DNA from: JAFGOG01 sp034429215
GTDB taxonomy: Bacteria; Chloroflexota; Anaerolineae; JAAYZQ01
Length of the DNA stretch: 64,000 nucleotides
Direction: 5' to 3'
Assembly: GCA_034429215.1 (NCBI GenBank)
Contig: DAOUGI010000022.1
Location: forward strand, 1-64,000
The notes below the pieces were generated by a model that searched no databases, was not told the DNA's origin, and saw only the letters and a list, made by a program, of their open reading frames with translations. The position numbers and the translations under genes were made by a program. The stretch's first letter is position 1; each line of letters begins with the position of its first letter. Below are positions 40,590-49,698 of this stretch, piece after piece.

Positions 40590-41865
40590 TGTTGTAAAAG
40601 GCGCTCATCCCGGCGTACACTGCCGTCTCGCCCAGCTCCTCTTCGATGCGCAGCAGTTGGTTGAACTTGGCCACCCGATCACTCCGGCACGGGGCGCCGG
40701 TCTTGATCTGCCCGGCATTTACCGCCACCACCAGGTCAGAGATCGTCGCGTCCTCGGTCTCGCCTGAACGATGGGATACAACAGCCGTCCAGCCTGCCTG
40801 CTTGGCCATTTCGATGGCTGCCAGCGTCTCGGTCAGTGTCCCGATCTGGTTGAGCTTGATCAGAATGCTGTTGGCCGCCCGCCGTTCGATGGCCATCTTG
40901 AGCCGCTCGACATTCGTCACCAGCAGATCGTCGCCCACGATCTGAATCCGATCGCCCAGCCGCTGTCGCATCAGGATCCAGCTGTCCCAATCATCCTCGG
41001 CCAGACCGTCCTCGATGGAGATGATCGGGTATTTGTCAACCCACGCCTGGTAGAAATCGACCATCTGCTCGCCACTCAACGTGCGGCCCTCTTTCTTGAG
41101 GTGGTACTTGCCGTCGTCGAACAGTTCGCTCGCGGCAGGATCCAGAGCGATATAGATATCCTGCCCCGGCCGGTAACCTGCCTTCTGGATCGCCTCCAGG
41201 ATGACCTCCAGCGCCTCCTCATTCGACTTGAGTGATGGCGCAAAGCCACCCTCGTCGCCCACGCTGGTGCCATACCCCCGCTTACTGAGCACCTTTTTCA
41301 GAGCGTGGTACGTCTCGGCTCCCCAGCGCAGCGCCTCGGCAAACGACGGCGCCCCAACCGGCATGGCCATGAACTCTTGCAGGTCTGGGCCGTCCACGGC
41401 ATGCTTGCCGCCGTTCAGGATGTTCATCATCGGCACAGGCAGCGTTCGCGCCGACACGCCGCCGATGTAGCGGTAGAGCGGCAATCCGAGCAGATCGGCA
41501 GCCGCCTTGGCCACAGCCAGGCTGACGCCCAGGATGGCATTAGCGCCCAGATGGCCCTTGTTGGGTGTCCCATCCAGTGCAATCAGATATTCATCGATCG
41601 CCACCTGATCCAGTGCATCCCAGCCCCACAGCTCCTCGGCGATGATGGCGTTGACATTTTCCACCGCCAACAGCACACCCTTGCCCGAGTAGCGCTCGGC
41701 ATCCCCGTCACGCAGCTCCACTGCCTCATGGGCACCGGTCGAGGCACCCGACGGCACCGCCGCCCGGCCAAATACTCCCTCTTCCAGCACCACCTCGACC
41801 TCGACCGTTGGGTTACCCCGCGAGTCAAGGATCTCCCGACCTATGATCTCTTCAATTGACGTCAT
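40579..41865 (-). CDS. eno: Enolase
   Basis: A 428-residue enolase converting 2-phosphoglycerate to phosphoenolpyruvate. The N-terminal REILDSRGNPTVEVEV and PSGASTGAHEAVELRD blocks are present, and the barrel has the Mg ligands in ISIEDGLAEDDW and VGDDLLVTN, the catalytic Lys region LIKLNQIGTLTET and SHRSGETEDATI. Full family length, GGAGGAAAGA before the ATG. The start overlaps the upstream stop as ATGA, so it is coupled to the Pta-like protein and the acyl-CoA synthetase. Confidence 0.98.
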   Translation of the reverse strand: MTSIEEIIGREILDSRGNPTVEVEVVLEEGVFGRAAVPSGASTGAHEAVELRDGDAERYSGKGVLLAVENVNAIIAEELWGWDALDQVAIDEYLIALDGTPNKGHLGANAILGVSLAVAKAAADLLGLPLYRYIGGVSARTLPVPMMNILNGGKHAVDGPDLQEFMAMPVGAPSFAEALRWGAETYHALKKVLSKRGYGTSVGDEGGFAPSLKSNEEALEVILEAIQKAGYRPGQDIYIALDPAASELFDDGKYHLKKEGRTLSGEQMVDFYQAWVDKYPIISIEDGLAEDDWDSWILMRQRLGDRIQIVGDDLLVTNVERLKMAIERRAANSILIKLNQIGTLTETLAAIEMAKQAGWTAVVSHRSGETEDATISDLVVAVNAGQIKTGAPCRSDRVAKFNQLLRIEEELGETAVYAGMSAFYNIKR

Positions 41866-42938
41866 TCTTTCCTCCGTAAATCTAGAGCGGCATACAGCCG
41901 CTCGAAATCAAACCGATCCTCTAACATCTGTTCGAAGCGCTCGATCTTTTTGGCCTGGTGGATGCGGGTCTTGCCAAAATAGCGCTCGATCACTTCCACC
42001 GCCGTCAGCGTGTCCTGCTTGACCAGGATCATCGGCACACCCACCTCGGCCGCCCGACCGACAATGATCGGGCTAGGGTGGAGGTCGCCAGTCAGGATCA
42101 AGCACTTGGTGCTCGTCTCCAGGGCAGCCAGTTGGATATCAGGTCGGTCACCGCCGGTGATGACCGCCTTGTTGGGCTTGCGCCGGAAGTAGGTCAGTGC
42201 CGAATCGACACCCATAGCCCCGATCATCAAATGCTCGACCAGCTCGTCGGCCTGATCGGCACAACACAGGATCTCTCCGGCCAGCAGCTCGGCCAGCTCA
42301 TTCACGCTGATCGACAACAGCAGCCTTTCCTGGGGCAAGACGGCATACACCGGCAGTCCTCGCGCCTCCAGCGACGGCTTGGCGACCTCCTGAGCAAACG
42401 GCATCCGCTGCCGGGGCACGCCGTTCAGCACCGCCCCAACGAACCGGTCGCCGAATTGAGCCTGGGCAGCCAACAGATCGTCCATTACCTGCAGATCCTC
42501 GTCGTAATGGATGATCGCCAGGACACGAGCATCCAGGAGCTGGGCCACCAGAAAAGGAGGCAGGCCGATGGCATAACCTTCGCGCAGGCTGCTGCCGCCC
42601 TCCAGGATCACTGCATCACGTCCCTTGGCTATCCGCTCGTAGGCTGACCGCAGCTTTTCCCGAAAGTCGGTGACATCGCTCTCCTTCAGATACTGTTCCA
42701 GTATAGCCGGAGAGATGCCCACCGGTGCCATGTCTTCTATCGGATCGGACAGATCGAGCGTCTGCCTGAAAAATTCGGCATCCTCATCGACCAGACCGGC
42801 CGCCAGGCGTGCCCCGGCGCTCAGCGGCTTCAAGTACCCAACGCTCAAACCATCCCTCCGCATCCGTCTAGCCAGACCAATGCAGAGCGCGCTTTTGCCC
42901 GAAAACGTCTCGGTCGAAGTCACATACAGAGTAGCCAT
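41862..42938 (-). CDS. P-loop/DRTGG protein, N-terminal phosphotransacetylase-like
   Basis: A 358-residue protein that matches the non-catalytic N-terminal part of long phosphotransacetylases. The dethiobiotin-synthetase-like P-loop is TETFSGKSALCIGLARRM, with VILEGGSS downstream, and a DRTGG domain covers about 210-320 (KAVITGGDRPDIQLAAL). The phosphotransacetylase catalytic domain is absent. It may sense nucleotide or acetyl-CoA state and act on the neighbouring acyl-CoA synthetase; that is inference. The gene lies 10 bp after the synthetase and overlaps the enolase start. Confidence 0.85.
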   Translation of the reverse strand: MATLYVTSTETFSGKSALCIGLARRMRRDGLSVGYLKPLSAGARLAAGLVDEDAEFFRQTLDLSDPIEDMAPVGISPAILEQYLKESDVTDFREKLRSAYERIAKGRDAVILEGGSSLREGYAIGLPPFLVAQLLDARVLAIIHYDEDLQVMDDLLAAQAQFGDRFVGAVLNGVPRQRMPFAQEVAKPSLEARGLPVYAVLPQERLLLSISVNELAELLAGEILCCADQADELVEHLMIGAMGVDSALTYFRRKPNKAVITGGDRPDIQLAALETSTKCLILTGDLHPSPIIVGRAAEVGVPMILVKQDTLTAVEVIERYFGKTRIHQAKKIERFEQMLEDRFDFERLYAALDLRRKE

Positions 42939-42948
42939 TCTTGCCTCC

Positions 42949-45045
42949 TTAGCCGAGTACTAATCGCGGGTCTATGCCAACAAGCCCTCGCCCATCCTCA
43001 AAGACGGTTACAGGGTTTATGTCAAATTCAAGGATGTCGGGAAAGTCAGCAGCCAACTGCGCCAGGCGCAGCAGCGCCTCGGCGAGAGCCTCAAGGTCCG
43101 ATGCACCCTCACCGCGCCCGCCCCGAAACACACTTGAAGCTCTGATTTCACCGATCATCTCCCTAGCATCGCGCCGGTCAAAGGGCGCCACGCGGAACAC
43201 GACGTCACGCAGCGCCTCTACATAGATACCACCCAAGCCGAACATCATCAGCGGGCCAAAGTGAGGATCGCGGTGCATGCCCATGATCACTTCTTTGCCA
43301 CCTATGATCATCTCCTGGACCAGGCAGCCCCAGATGTCTGCATTGGGCGCGTATTGTTCGGCCCGGTAGAGCATTAGATCGTACGCTTTGCGCACGTCGG
43401 CGGATGTCGCGACATTGAGCTGGACGCCGCCCACGTCGGTCTTGTGCAGGATATCAGGCGAAGCGATCTTGACGGCGACAGGGAAACCGATCTCCTCGGC
43501 AAAGCGCACCGCTTCATCCGGGCTGTGGGCTAACCGTGTTTTGGGCGTCGCAATCCCATATGCATCCAGGATCTCCCAGGCTTCGGCGTCGCCCATCGCC
43601 ACCCGCCCCTCATCTCTAACCCGCCGCAAGGCACGCCGCACCCTGTCTTGGTCAACCGCGAACGTTTCCAACTGTGCCGCCGGCCGGACGCGCCAGTGCC
43701 GGTGGACCATCATTGCGGCCATAGCTGCCACGGCCCGCTCCGGTACGGGGTAGTTCGGGACGGCATTCTCGTTTAGTATCTGGATCCCGTGCGCCACCGC
43801 TCCACTACCCATAAAACAGCCAAGGATCGGTTTTTTGTGTTCCTGGGACAGTTGGCCCACGACGCGGGCCGTTTCCTCAACCTGAGTCATGACCTGGGGT
43901 GTGACGATGACGATCACGCCCCCAACATTCGGATCGTTCAACACCTGACTCACCGTTTGTTCATAACGATCAGCCCGCGCATCGCCTAGTACGTCTACCG
44001 GGTTCAATACACTGGCCGCTGCCGGCAAAAAGGACCGCAAGTTGGCCATTGTCTCCGCCTCAAGCGGAGCCAATTGCAGTCCGGCCAGCTCGCAGGCATC
44101 GGTAGCCATGATGCCCGGCCCTCCGGCATTGGTCACGATCGCGATCCGGTCATTCTGAAGCAGCGGCTGGCGGGCAAAAGCGATCGAAAAGTCGAACAGC
44201 TCCTGCACCGACCGGGCCCGGATGACCCCACTCTGCCGGAATGCAGTCTCGTAAGCGCGCTCCAGGCCGGCCAGTGTTCCAGTATGTGACGACACCGCCC
44301 GCGAGCCGGCGCTCGTCGTTCCCGCCTTGATGGCAATGATCGGCTTGTGCCGGCTGACCTGCCCGGCCACGCGCATGAATGCGGCCCCCTCGGAAATACC
44401 CTCCAGATAAGCAATGATGACCCGCGTGTAAGGATCGTCCGCCCACTCCTCAATAAAGGCGATCTCATCCAGGTCGGCTTTATTGCCCAGACTGACAAAC
44501 CGCGAAAAACCCACCTCGTCCGCCAGAGCCATATCCAGAATGGATGTGCACAGCGCCCCCGACTGCGACATAAAGGCAATAGTGCCCTGTCGAGGCATAC
44601 CCACGGCGAACGAGGCATTCAGACCGGTTATCGTATCGATCAGCCCCAAGCAGTTTGGGCCTACCAGCCGCATGCCATAGCGTCTGGCAACACCGACGAT
44701 CTCGCGTTCCCTCTGCCAGCCCTCATGGCCCATCTCACGGAAACCGGCCGATATGATGACAGCACCCTTGATCCCCTTTTCGCCACATTCGACCAGGGCA
44801 GTCATCACCTGCCGGCTGGGGATGACTATCACAGCCAGGTCGATCGCTCCCGGGACGGCCAGCACGCTGGGATAGCACTCAAGTCCGAGGATCTCTTGAG
44901 TATTGGGGTTGATCGGATAGACAGCGCCGCGCTCGGCGTAGCCATATTGGACAATATTGTGCAGAACATTATAACCGAGCTTTTCCGGCTCCCGAGAGGC
45001 ACCGATCACAGCTACAGCCTTCGGGCTGGAAAACATGTCGAGCAT
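42949..45045 (-). CDS. ADP-forming acyl/acetyl-CoA synthetase, fused alpha-beta
   Basis: A 698-residue enzyme that turns acetyl-CoA (or other acyl-CoA), ADP and phosphate into acid, CoA and ATP. The alpha part has the CoA-binding domain (AVAVIGASREPEKLGYNV), VGPNCLGLIDT and the phosphohistidine motif SSHTGTLAG. The beta part (from about 475) is an ATP-grasp with AEEIGFPVAVKIASPDILHKTD, and it ends in DINPVTVFEDG. The single-chain form is complete. The start at 45045 follows GAGGAGCGGACAAGGCC; a longer frame would cross the next promoter. It fits a fermentative, substrate-level ATP-making lifestyle and the aldehyde oxidoreductase elsewhere in the window. Confidence 0.93.
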   Translation of the reverse strand: MLDMFSSPKAVAVIGASREPEKLGYNVLHNIVQYGYAERGAVYPINPNTQEILGLECYPSVLAVPGAIDLAVIVIPSRQVMTALVECGEKGIKGAVIISAGFREMGHEGWQREREIVGVARRYGMRLVGPNCLGLIDTITGLNASFAVGMPRQGTIAFMSQSGALCTSILDMALADEVGFSRFVSLGNKADLDEIAFIEEWADDPYTRVIIAYLEGISEGAAFMRVAGQVSRHKPIIAIKAGTTSAGSRAVSSHTGTLAGLERAYETAFRQSGVIRARSVQELFDFSIAFARQPLLQNDRIAIVTNAGGPGIMATDACELAGLQLAPLEAETMANLRSFLPAAASVLNPVDVLGDARADRYEQTVSQVLNDPNVGGVIVIVTPQVMTQVEETARVVGQLSQEHKKPILGCFMGSGAVAHGIQILNENAVPNYPVPERAVAAMAAMMVHRHWRVRPAAQLETFAVDQDRVRRALRRVRDEGRVAMGDAEAWEILDAYGIATPKTRLAHSPDEAVRFAEEIGFPVAVKIASPDILHKTDVGGVQLNVATSADVRKAYDLMLYRAEQYAPNADIWGCLVQEMIIGGKEVIMGMHRDPHFGPLMMFGLGGIYVEALRDVVFRVAPFDRRDAREMIGEIRASSVFRGGRGEGASDLEALAEALLRLAQLAADFPDILEFDINPVTVFEDGRGLVGIDPRLVLG

Positions 45046-45155
45046 GGCCTTGTCCGCTCCTCGATCGCCAAGCGGTGAAAACCGCCTCGCTGGATATCGA
45101 TGATACACCAAAAGGAACAAAAGCGCAAACCAGATCTCCATGTGGCGTCGATTAC

Positions 45156-45184
45156 TTGACACAGGCCCATCCCTGTGCTAGAAT
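45156..45184 (+). promoter_or_regulatory. Sigma-70 promoter of the Rrf2-cys operon
   Basis: A perfect TTGACA (45156-45161) and TAGAAT (45179-45184) at 17-bp spacing. A palindrome follows directly, so the promoter is probably controlled by the Rrf2 regulator. Confidence 0.8.
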
Positions 45185-45209
45185 AATTCCGAAATTTTAG
45201 TAGGAATTA
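45184..45209 (+). promoter_or_regulatory. Candidate Rrf2 operator
   Basis: TAATTCC (45184-45190) and GGAATTA (45203-45209) form a perfect 7-bp inverted repeat with 12 bp between. It covers the transcription start, 24 bp before the Rrf2 gene. The GGAAT half-sites recall those of the CymR branch of Rrf2 repressors. This position suits autorepression. Confidence 0.6.
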
Positions 45210-45233
45210 ATCGGCGCTAAACGGAGGGGTGCA

Positions 45234-45677
45234 GTGCGGGTTTCAGCTAGAGAGCTATACGGGTTGCGGGCCATGACCGAGATGGCTCGGCATTTCGACC
45301 AGGGACCAATCTCCCTGGCCGAGGTATCGCGGACTCAAGGCATCTCCCTGGACTACCTGGAGCAGATCGCGGCTAGCCTCCGCAAGGCCGGCCTATTGGA
45401 AAGCAAGCGAGGCGCCCAGGGTGGCTATCTTCTGACCCGCTCACCTCAGGCCATCACGGCCGGCGACATCATCCGCGCCCTGGAGGGCTCGATCTTGCCG
45501 GTCCTATGCACGACTGAGCACCTGGAGCGTCGCTGCACGCCCTGCCACAGTCAGACCGAGTGCACGGCGCGCAACGTATGGCAGACGGTAAGCCGGCGGC
45601 TCGTGGAAACTCTGGATGGCATCACCCTGGCCGATCTGCAAGAGCCGACATTGGTACAGACGGAAGATAACGAATGA
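45234..45677 (+). CDS. Rrf2 family transcriptional regulator (CymR/IscR-like)
   Basis: A 147-residue winged-helix regulator: ELYGLRAMTEMARHF, then the recognition region ISLDYLEQIAASLRKAGLLESKRGAQGGY. It has a cluster of cysteines in CTTEHLERRCTPCHSQTEC, matching the IscR cluster-binding region, so an Fe-S or thiol sensor is possible. It leads the cysE-cysK-desulfurase genes, which suggests control of cysteine synthesis (as CymR does) or of sulfur supply for Fe-S (as IscR does). The start is GTG after GGAGGGG. The stop overlaps cysE by four bases. Confidence 0.92.
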   Translation: MRVSARELYGLRAMTEMARHFDQGPISLAEVSRTQGISLDYLEQIAASLRKAGLLESKRGAQGGYLLTRSPQAITAGDIIRALEGSILPVLCTTEHLERRCTPCHSQTECTARNVWQTVSRRLVETLDGITLADLQEPTLVQTEDNE

Positions 45678-46477
45678 CCGATTCGACGCTACCGATGCTC
45701 CACCTAGACCGCGAGGGGGCAGACCAACATGAGCGCCCTGCCCTGCTCCGCCGCTGGCGCGACCTGCTGCGGGAGGACATCCAGACGGTGTTCGCCAAGG
45801 ATCCGGCAGCTCGCACCACCTTTGAGGTGCTGACCTGCTATCCCGGCCTGCACGCTCTCTGGCTGCACCGCGCCAGCCACGGTCTGTGGCGGCGCAACCG
45901 CCAGACCTTGAGCCGCCTTATTTCGCATCTAGGCCGCTTTGCCACCGGCGTCGAGATCCATCCTGGCGCTCAAATCGGCCGGAGGTTCTTCATCGACCAT
46001 GGCGCCGGAGTCGTGATCGGTGAGACAGCCGAGATCGGCGATGATGTGCTGATCTACAAAGGAGTGGTCTTGGGCGGCACCACATCCGAACGGGTCAAAC
46101 GCCACCCAACCATCGGCAACGGCGTGGTCATTGGTTCCAACGCCGTGGTCCTTGGCCCCATCACCGTCAGTGATGGGGCCAAGGTCGGTTCCGGCTCAGT
46201 GGTCGTCGCGCCTGTGCCTCCCGGCGCCACTGTGGTCGGCGTGCCGGGGCGAGTTGTGCGCATCAACGGCCGCCGGCCCGAACCACGCGACATTCTAGAT
46301 CACTCCCGCCTGCCCGACCCGGTGGTTGAGACGCTAAAGTGCTTCGTAGACAGGATCGAAATCCTGGAAGCACAAGTGAGAGAGCTGCGCCAGGTCACGC
46401 CATTTGACAGCAATAAAGACAGACATGTACCGCTTGAATGCATACCGATAGCTGAGCGGAAGGAACCGGCAACGTGA
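45674..46477 (+). CDS. cysE: Serine O-acetyltransferase
   Basis: A 267-residue enzyme that acetylates serine for cysteine synthesis. The N-terminal helical region (LLREDIQTVFAKDPAARTTFEVL) leads to left-handed beta-helix hexapeptides with IHPGAQIGRRFFIDHGAGVVIGET-type repeats, and the catalytic His-Asp region lies in FIDHGAGVVIGETA. The C-terminus carries about 60 extra residues with a helix (VVETLKCFVDRIEILEAQVREL) rather than the short Ile-ended tail that docks into CysK. It overlaps both neighbours by four bases. Confidence 0.95.
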   Translation: MTDSTLPMLHLDREGADQHERPALLRRWRDLLREDIQTVFAKDPAARTTFEVLTCYPGLHALWLHRASHGLWRRNRQTLSRLISHLGRFATGVEIHPGAQIGRRFFIDHGAGVVIGETAEIGDDVLIYKGVVLGGTTSERVKRHPTIGNGVVIGSNAVVLGPITVSDGAKVGSGSVVVAPVPPGATVVGVPGRVVRINGRRPEPRDILDHSRLPDPVVETLKCFVDRIEILEAQVRELRQVTPFDSNKDRHVPLECIPIAERKEPAT

Positions 46478-47391
46478 TCGCACGAACTGTAGACACCGTC
46501 CTAGATCTGATCGGCAACACACCGATGGTCCGCCTCCGCCGCCTGCCGTCGGCAGGCTCGGCGGCTGTGTGGGTCAAACTGGAGCGGGCCAACCCAGGAG
46601 GGAGTAGCAAGGACCGCATTGCCAAAGCGATGATCGAGGCCGCCGAACGCTCGGGCCAGCTAGGCCCGGGCAGCGTCATCGTCGAGCCGACCAGCGGCAA
46701 CACCGGCATTGGCCTGGCCATGGTCGCCGCCGTCAAGGGCTATCGGCTCATCCTGACCATGCCCGAGACGATGAGCGCCGAGCGCCGAGCCCTGCTCCGA
46801 GCCTATGGCGCCGAGCTGGTGGTCACACCGGGCGGAGAGGGTATGGCAGGTGCCATCGCCAAGGCCGAGGAGCTGGCCCGCCAATGTGGCTATTACATGC
46901 CCCAGCAGTTCAAGAGCCCGGCCAACCCCGAGGCGCACCGCCAGACGACCGCCCTCGAACTACTGGCCCAGCTGCCGGACCTGGACGCATTTGCTGCCGG
47001 CGTCGGCACCGGTGGAACCATTACCGGCGTGGCCGAGGTTGTCAAGGCACGCCGGCCAGGCTGCCGGTTTGTGGCCGTCGAGCCGGCAGCCTCGCCGGTG
47101 CTGTCAGGGGGACAACCGGGCCGCCACCAGATCGCCGGCATTGGCGCCGGCTTTGTGCCCGAGATATTGAACACCAGCATCATTGACGAAATCGTCCAGG
47201 TTAGCAATGAGGACGCCGCCGAAACGGCGCGCCGTCTGGCCCGCGAGGAGGGCATCTTGGTCGGCATCTCATCCGGAGCCGCGACCTGGGCTGCCATCCA
47301 GGTGGCGCAGCGGCTTGGAGAGGGCAAAACCGTCGCCGCCGTGCTTCCCGACACCGGCGAACGCTACCTAAGCACCGGGCTGTTTGATTGA
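46474..47391 (+). CDS. cysK: Cysteine synthase A (O-acetylserine sulfhydrylase)
   Basis: A 305-residue PLP enzyme making cysteine from O-acetylserine and sulfide. The PLP Lys lies in NPGGSSKDRIAKAM, the substrate loop is EPTSGNTGIGLAM, and the phosphate cup is GVGTGGTITGVAE. All catalytic features are intact. The start is GTG, overlapping the cysE stop as GTGA. The pair CysE-CysK is translationally coupled. Confidence 0.96.
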   Translation: MIARTVDTVLDLIGNTPMVRLRRLPSAGSAAVWVKLERANPGGSSKDRIAKAMIEAAERSGQLGPGSVIVEPTSGNTGIGLAMVAAVKGYRLILTMPETMSAERRALLRAYGAELVVTPGGEGMAGAIAKAEELARQCGYYMPQQFKSPANPEAHRQTTALELLAQLPDLDAFAAGVGTGGTITGVAEVVKARRPGCRFVAVEPAASPVLSGGQPGRHQIAGIGAGFVPEILNTSIIDEIVQVSNEDAAETARRLAREEGILVGISSGAATWAAIQVAQRLGEGKTVAAVLPDTGERYLSTGLFD

Positions 47392-47431
47392 CCAGATCCA
47401 TTAAACCATAACATTGGAGTGAACAGATACC

Positions 47432-48616
47432 ATGAGCCAACAAGTCGACCGAAACATCTATCTGGACCACGCCGCCACCACCGCCGTCGATCCGCGCGTT
47501 GTGGAGGCCATGCTGCCCTACTGGACAGAGCGCTACGGCAACCCGTCGAGCATCTATCGTGTAGGACGCGAAGCACATCACGCCATGGACCAGGCTCGCC
47601 AAACGGTGGCCGACATCCTCTGCTGCTCGCCCAACGAGGTCATCTTTACCAGTTGCGGCACCGAAAGCGACAACCTGGCCCTGCGCGGCGTGGCCTTTGA
47701 GCGGCGCCAGAGCACCAAAAAAAACCACATCATCACCTCACCCATCGAGCACCACGCCATCGGCCACACCGTCGAGCAGTTGCAGAAGCATTTCGGCTTT
47801 GACGTGACCTACGTGCCGGTGGATCGCTACGGCTTGGTGGACCCTGCTGCTGTGGAAAAGGCCATCCAGCCCGACACAGCACTGATCAGCATCATGTACG
47901 CCAACAATGAAGTGGGCACGGTTGAGCCGATTGCCGACATCGGCGCCATCGCCCGTGCCTACAAGGTGCCGTTCCATACCGACGCCGTCCAGGCCGGCGG
48001 CACACTCAATCTGGACGTGAAAGCACTGAACGTGGACTTGATGTCACTGTCGGCGCACAAGTTCTATGGTCCAAAAGGGGTCGGCCTGCTCTACGCCCGC
48101 AAAGGCATTCCATTTCTGCCGATGCAAACCGGCGGCGGCCACGAGCGCAACCGTCGCGCCGGCACCGAAAACGTTGCCTACATCGTCGGCCTGGCCACCG
48201 CCCTCCGGCTGGCCTACGAAGAATCCGAGGCAAGCAACGCCCGCATCGCCCGCCTGCGCGACCGCCTTGTGGCCGGCGTGCTCGAGCGTATCCCACACAG
48301 CCAGTTGACCGGCCATCTAGCCAAGCGCTTGCCCAACAGCGCCAGCTTTATATTCAACTTTATCGAGGGCGAGTCGATCCTGCTCAACCTTGATCTGCTG
48401 GGCGTAGCCGCCAGCAGCGGATCGGCCTGCACCAGCGCTTCACTGGCACCTTCCCACGTGCTGACCGCCATGGGGTATCCCCACGAAATAGCCCACGGTT
48501 CGCTGCGGTTGAGCCTGGGCAAGGAAAACACCGACGAGGACGTGGATTACGTCCTCGACATCCTGCCTGCCATTATCGACAAGCTCCGGCGGATGAGCCC
48601 TCTATACCAGGGCTAA
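47432..48616 (+). CDS. Cysteine desulfurase (NifS/IscS type)
   Basis: A 394-residue PLP enzyme that passes cysteine sulfur to acceptors as persulfide. The N-terminal YLDHAATTAVDPRVVEAM, the PLP His pair region SPIEHHAIGHT, the PLP Lys in SLSAHKFYGPKG and the active Cys in SSGSACTSASLAPSHVL are all present. The loop around the active Cys is the long IscS/NifS-like type. No iscU is adjacent, but mnmA lies 1.8 kb downstream, so it probably feeds tRNA thiolation as well as Fe-S assembly. Confidence 0.95.
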   Translation: MSQQVDRNIYLDHAATTAVDPRVVEAMLPYWTERYGNPSSIYRVGREAHHAMDQARQTVADILCCSPNEVIFTSCGTESDNLALRGVAFERRQSTKKNHIITSPIEHHAIGHTVEQLQKHFGFDVTYVPVDRYGLVDPAAVEKAIQPDTALISIMYANNEVGTVEPIADIGAIARAYKVPFHTDAVQAGGTLNLDVKALNVDLMSLSAHKFYGPKGVGLLYARKGIPFLPMQTGGGHERNRRAGTENVAYIVGLATALRLAYEESEASNARIARLRDRLVAGVLERIPHSQLTGHLAKRLPNSASFIFNFIEGESILLNLDLLGVAASSGSACTSASLAPSHVLTAMGYPHEIAHGSLRLSLGKENTDEDVDYVLDILPAIIDKLRRMSPLYQG

Positions 48617-48634
48617 CAGTTAGCCACAAACAAC

Positions 48635-48680
48635 GAACCGCGCTGCTTGGGGTAGCCCCAAGCAGCGCGGTTCTTGCTAC
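48635..48680 (+). terminator. Strong terminator after the cysteine operon
   Basis: An 18-bp perfect stem (48635-48652 with 48656-48673) has a 3-nt loop TAG and is followed by the pyrimidine-rich TTCTTGC. It closes the Rrf2-cysE-cysK-desulfurase transcript. Confidence 0.85.
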
Positions 48681-48719
48681 CTTCTTCATCGCCATCTTGC
48701 TCACCTCACGCTTTCCATC

Positions 48720-48748
48720 TTGCCGCCAATCGGTTCTTGAGGTACAAT
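48720..48748 (+). promoter_or_regulatory. Promoter giving a possibly leaderless ArsA-like mRNA
   Basis: TTGCCG (48720-48725) and TACAAT (48743-48748) at 17-bp spacing. The expected start, about seven bases after the -10, falls on the A of the ATG at 48755, and no ribosome site precedes that ATG. Confidence 0.6.
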
Positions 48749-48754
48749 AGGTGC

Positions 48755-49678
48755 ATGTCACTCACAGCACTAGACCAGGCTCAGCACCATGTCCTGATGT
48801 TCGGCGGCAAGGGCGGTGTCGGCAAGACCACTACCTCGGCCACAACCGCCCTCCATTTCGCTGCTCGTGGCAAGCAGACGCTGATCATCTCCAGCGATCT
48901 GACACCATCCCTGTCCGACATCTTTGAAACCCAGATCGGCGCCGTCGAGACGCCCATTCCCGCCGTACCGAACCTGTGGGGCCTGGAGATCGATCCCGAC
49001 GAGGTCATGCGCCGCTGGAAGATCAAATTTGGCCCCCAGATCTATGACGCCGCCCTGAGCATGGTCGACATGCCCTATGACGACCTGGTCGATTACGTCG
49101 GCATGGCCCCCGGCATCCAGGAAGAGTTCATGCTCGACTTTATCCTGGAGCGGATCGAGGGCAGCCGGTACGACCTGGTAATCTGGGACACTGCTCCGGC
49201 CGGCGACACCCTCCGCCTGTTGGAGTTGCCCTACAAATTTCTGGAACACCTGCGCGTCGCACCCAAGATGTACCTGGGCGTGCGCGACAAGCTCAAGCTG
49301 AACAAGGTACCCTTCCTGGACCTGATCGCCAGTTGGCGGGAACTCTCGCAAAAAGTCACCGACTTTTTCCGGGATCCGGACAGCGTCGAATTCATCCTGG
49401 TCACCATTCCCGAGGCGCTGGGTGTATACCAGACCGGACGGGTGCTGGCCGAGCTGGATGGCTTGGGACTGCAAGTCCATCACCTGGTGGTCAACCATGT
49501 GATCGCCAAAGGCGACTGCCCATTCCATCGCCAACGCCAGGCGATGCAGCGCCCATACCTGGACCTGCTGGCCGAACGGTATGGCGGGCGGCTGGCGATC
49601 ACCCATTTGCCCCTGTTCGCCGACGAGATCAAGGGCGTCGGCCGCCTGCGTGAGCTAGAGATCGCACTCTTTGCATAA
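48755..49678 (+). CDS. ArsA/GET3 family ATPase
   Basis: A 307-residue P-loop ATPase. The deviant Walker A is FGGKGGVGKTTTSA, the switch I region is IISSDLTPSLSDIF, and VIWDTAPAGDTLRLLELP matches the ArsA/GET3 switch II. The later VVNHVIAKGDCPFHRQRQ holds the family Asn and a Cys that in GET3 lies in the zinc region. Arsenite-pump partners (arsB, arsD, arsR) are absent, so a role as a membrane-protein or redox chaperone ATPase is more likely than arsenic export. The ATG at 48755 appears to sit at the transcription start. The amidase follows 20 bp later. Confidence 0.9.
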   Translation: MSLTALDQAQHHVLMFGGKGGVGKTTTSATTALHFAARGKQTLIISSDLTPSLSDIFETQIGAVETPIPAVPNLWGLEIDPDEVMRRWKIKFGPQIYDAALSMVDMPYDDLVDYVGMAPGIQEEFMLDFILERIEGSRYDLVIWDTAPAGDTLRLLELPYKFLEHLRVAPKMYLGVRDKLKLNKVPFLDLIASWRELSQKVTDFFRDPDSVEFILVTIPEALGVYQTGRVLAELDGLGLQVHHLVVNHVIAKGDCPFHRQRQAMQRPYLDLLAERYGGRLAITHLPLFADEIKGVGRLRELEIALFA

Positions 49679-49698
49679 TATGGAAAGGAGATACGCGC

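Noticed and set aside
48755..49678. Arsenite efflux ATPase ArsA proper
   Set aside because: Single ATPase domain and no arsB, arsD or arsR nearby, so arsenic resistance is not supported.
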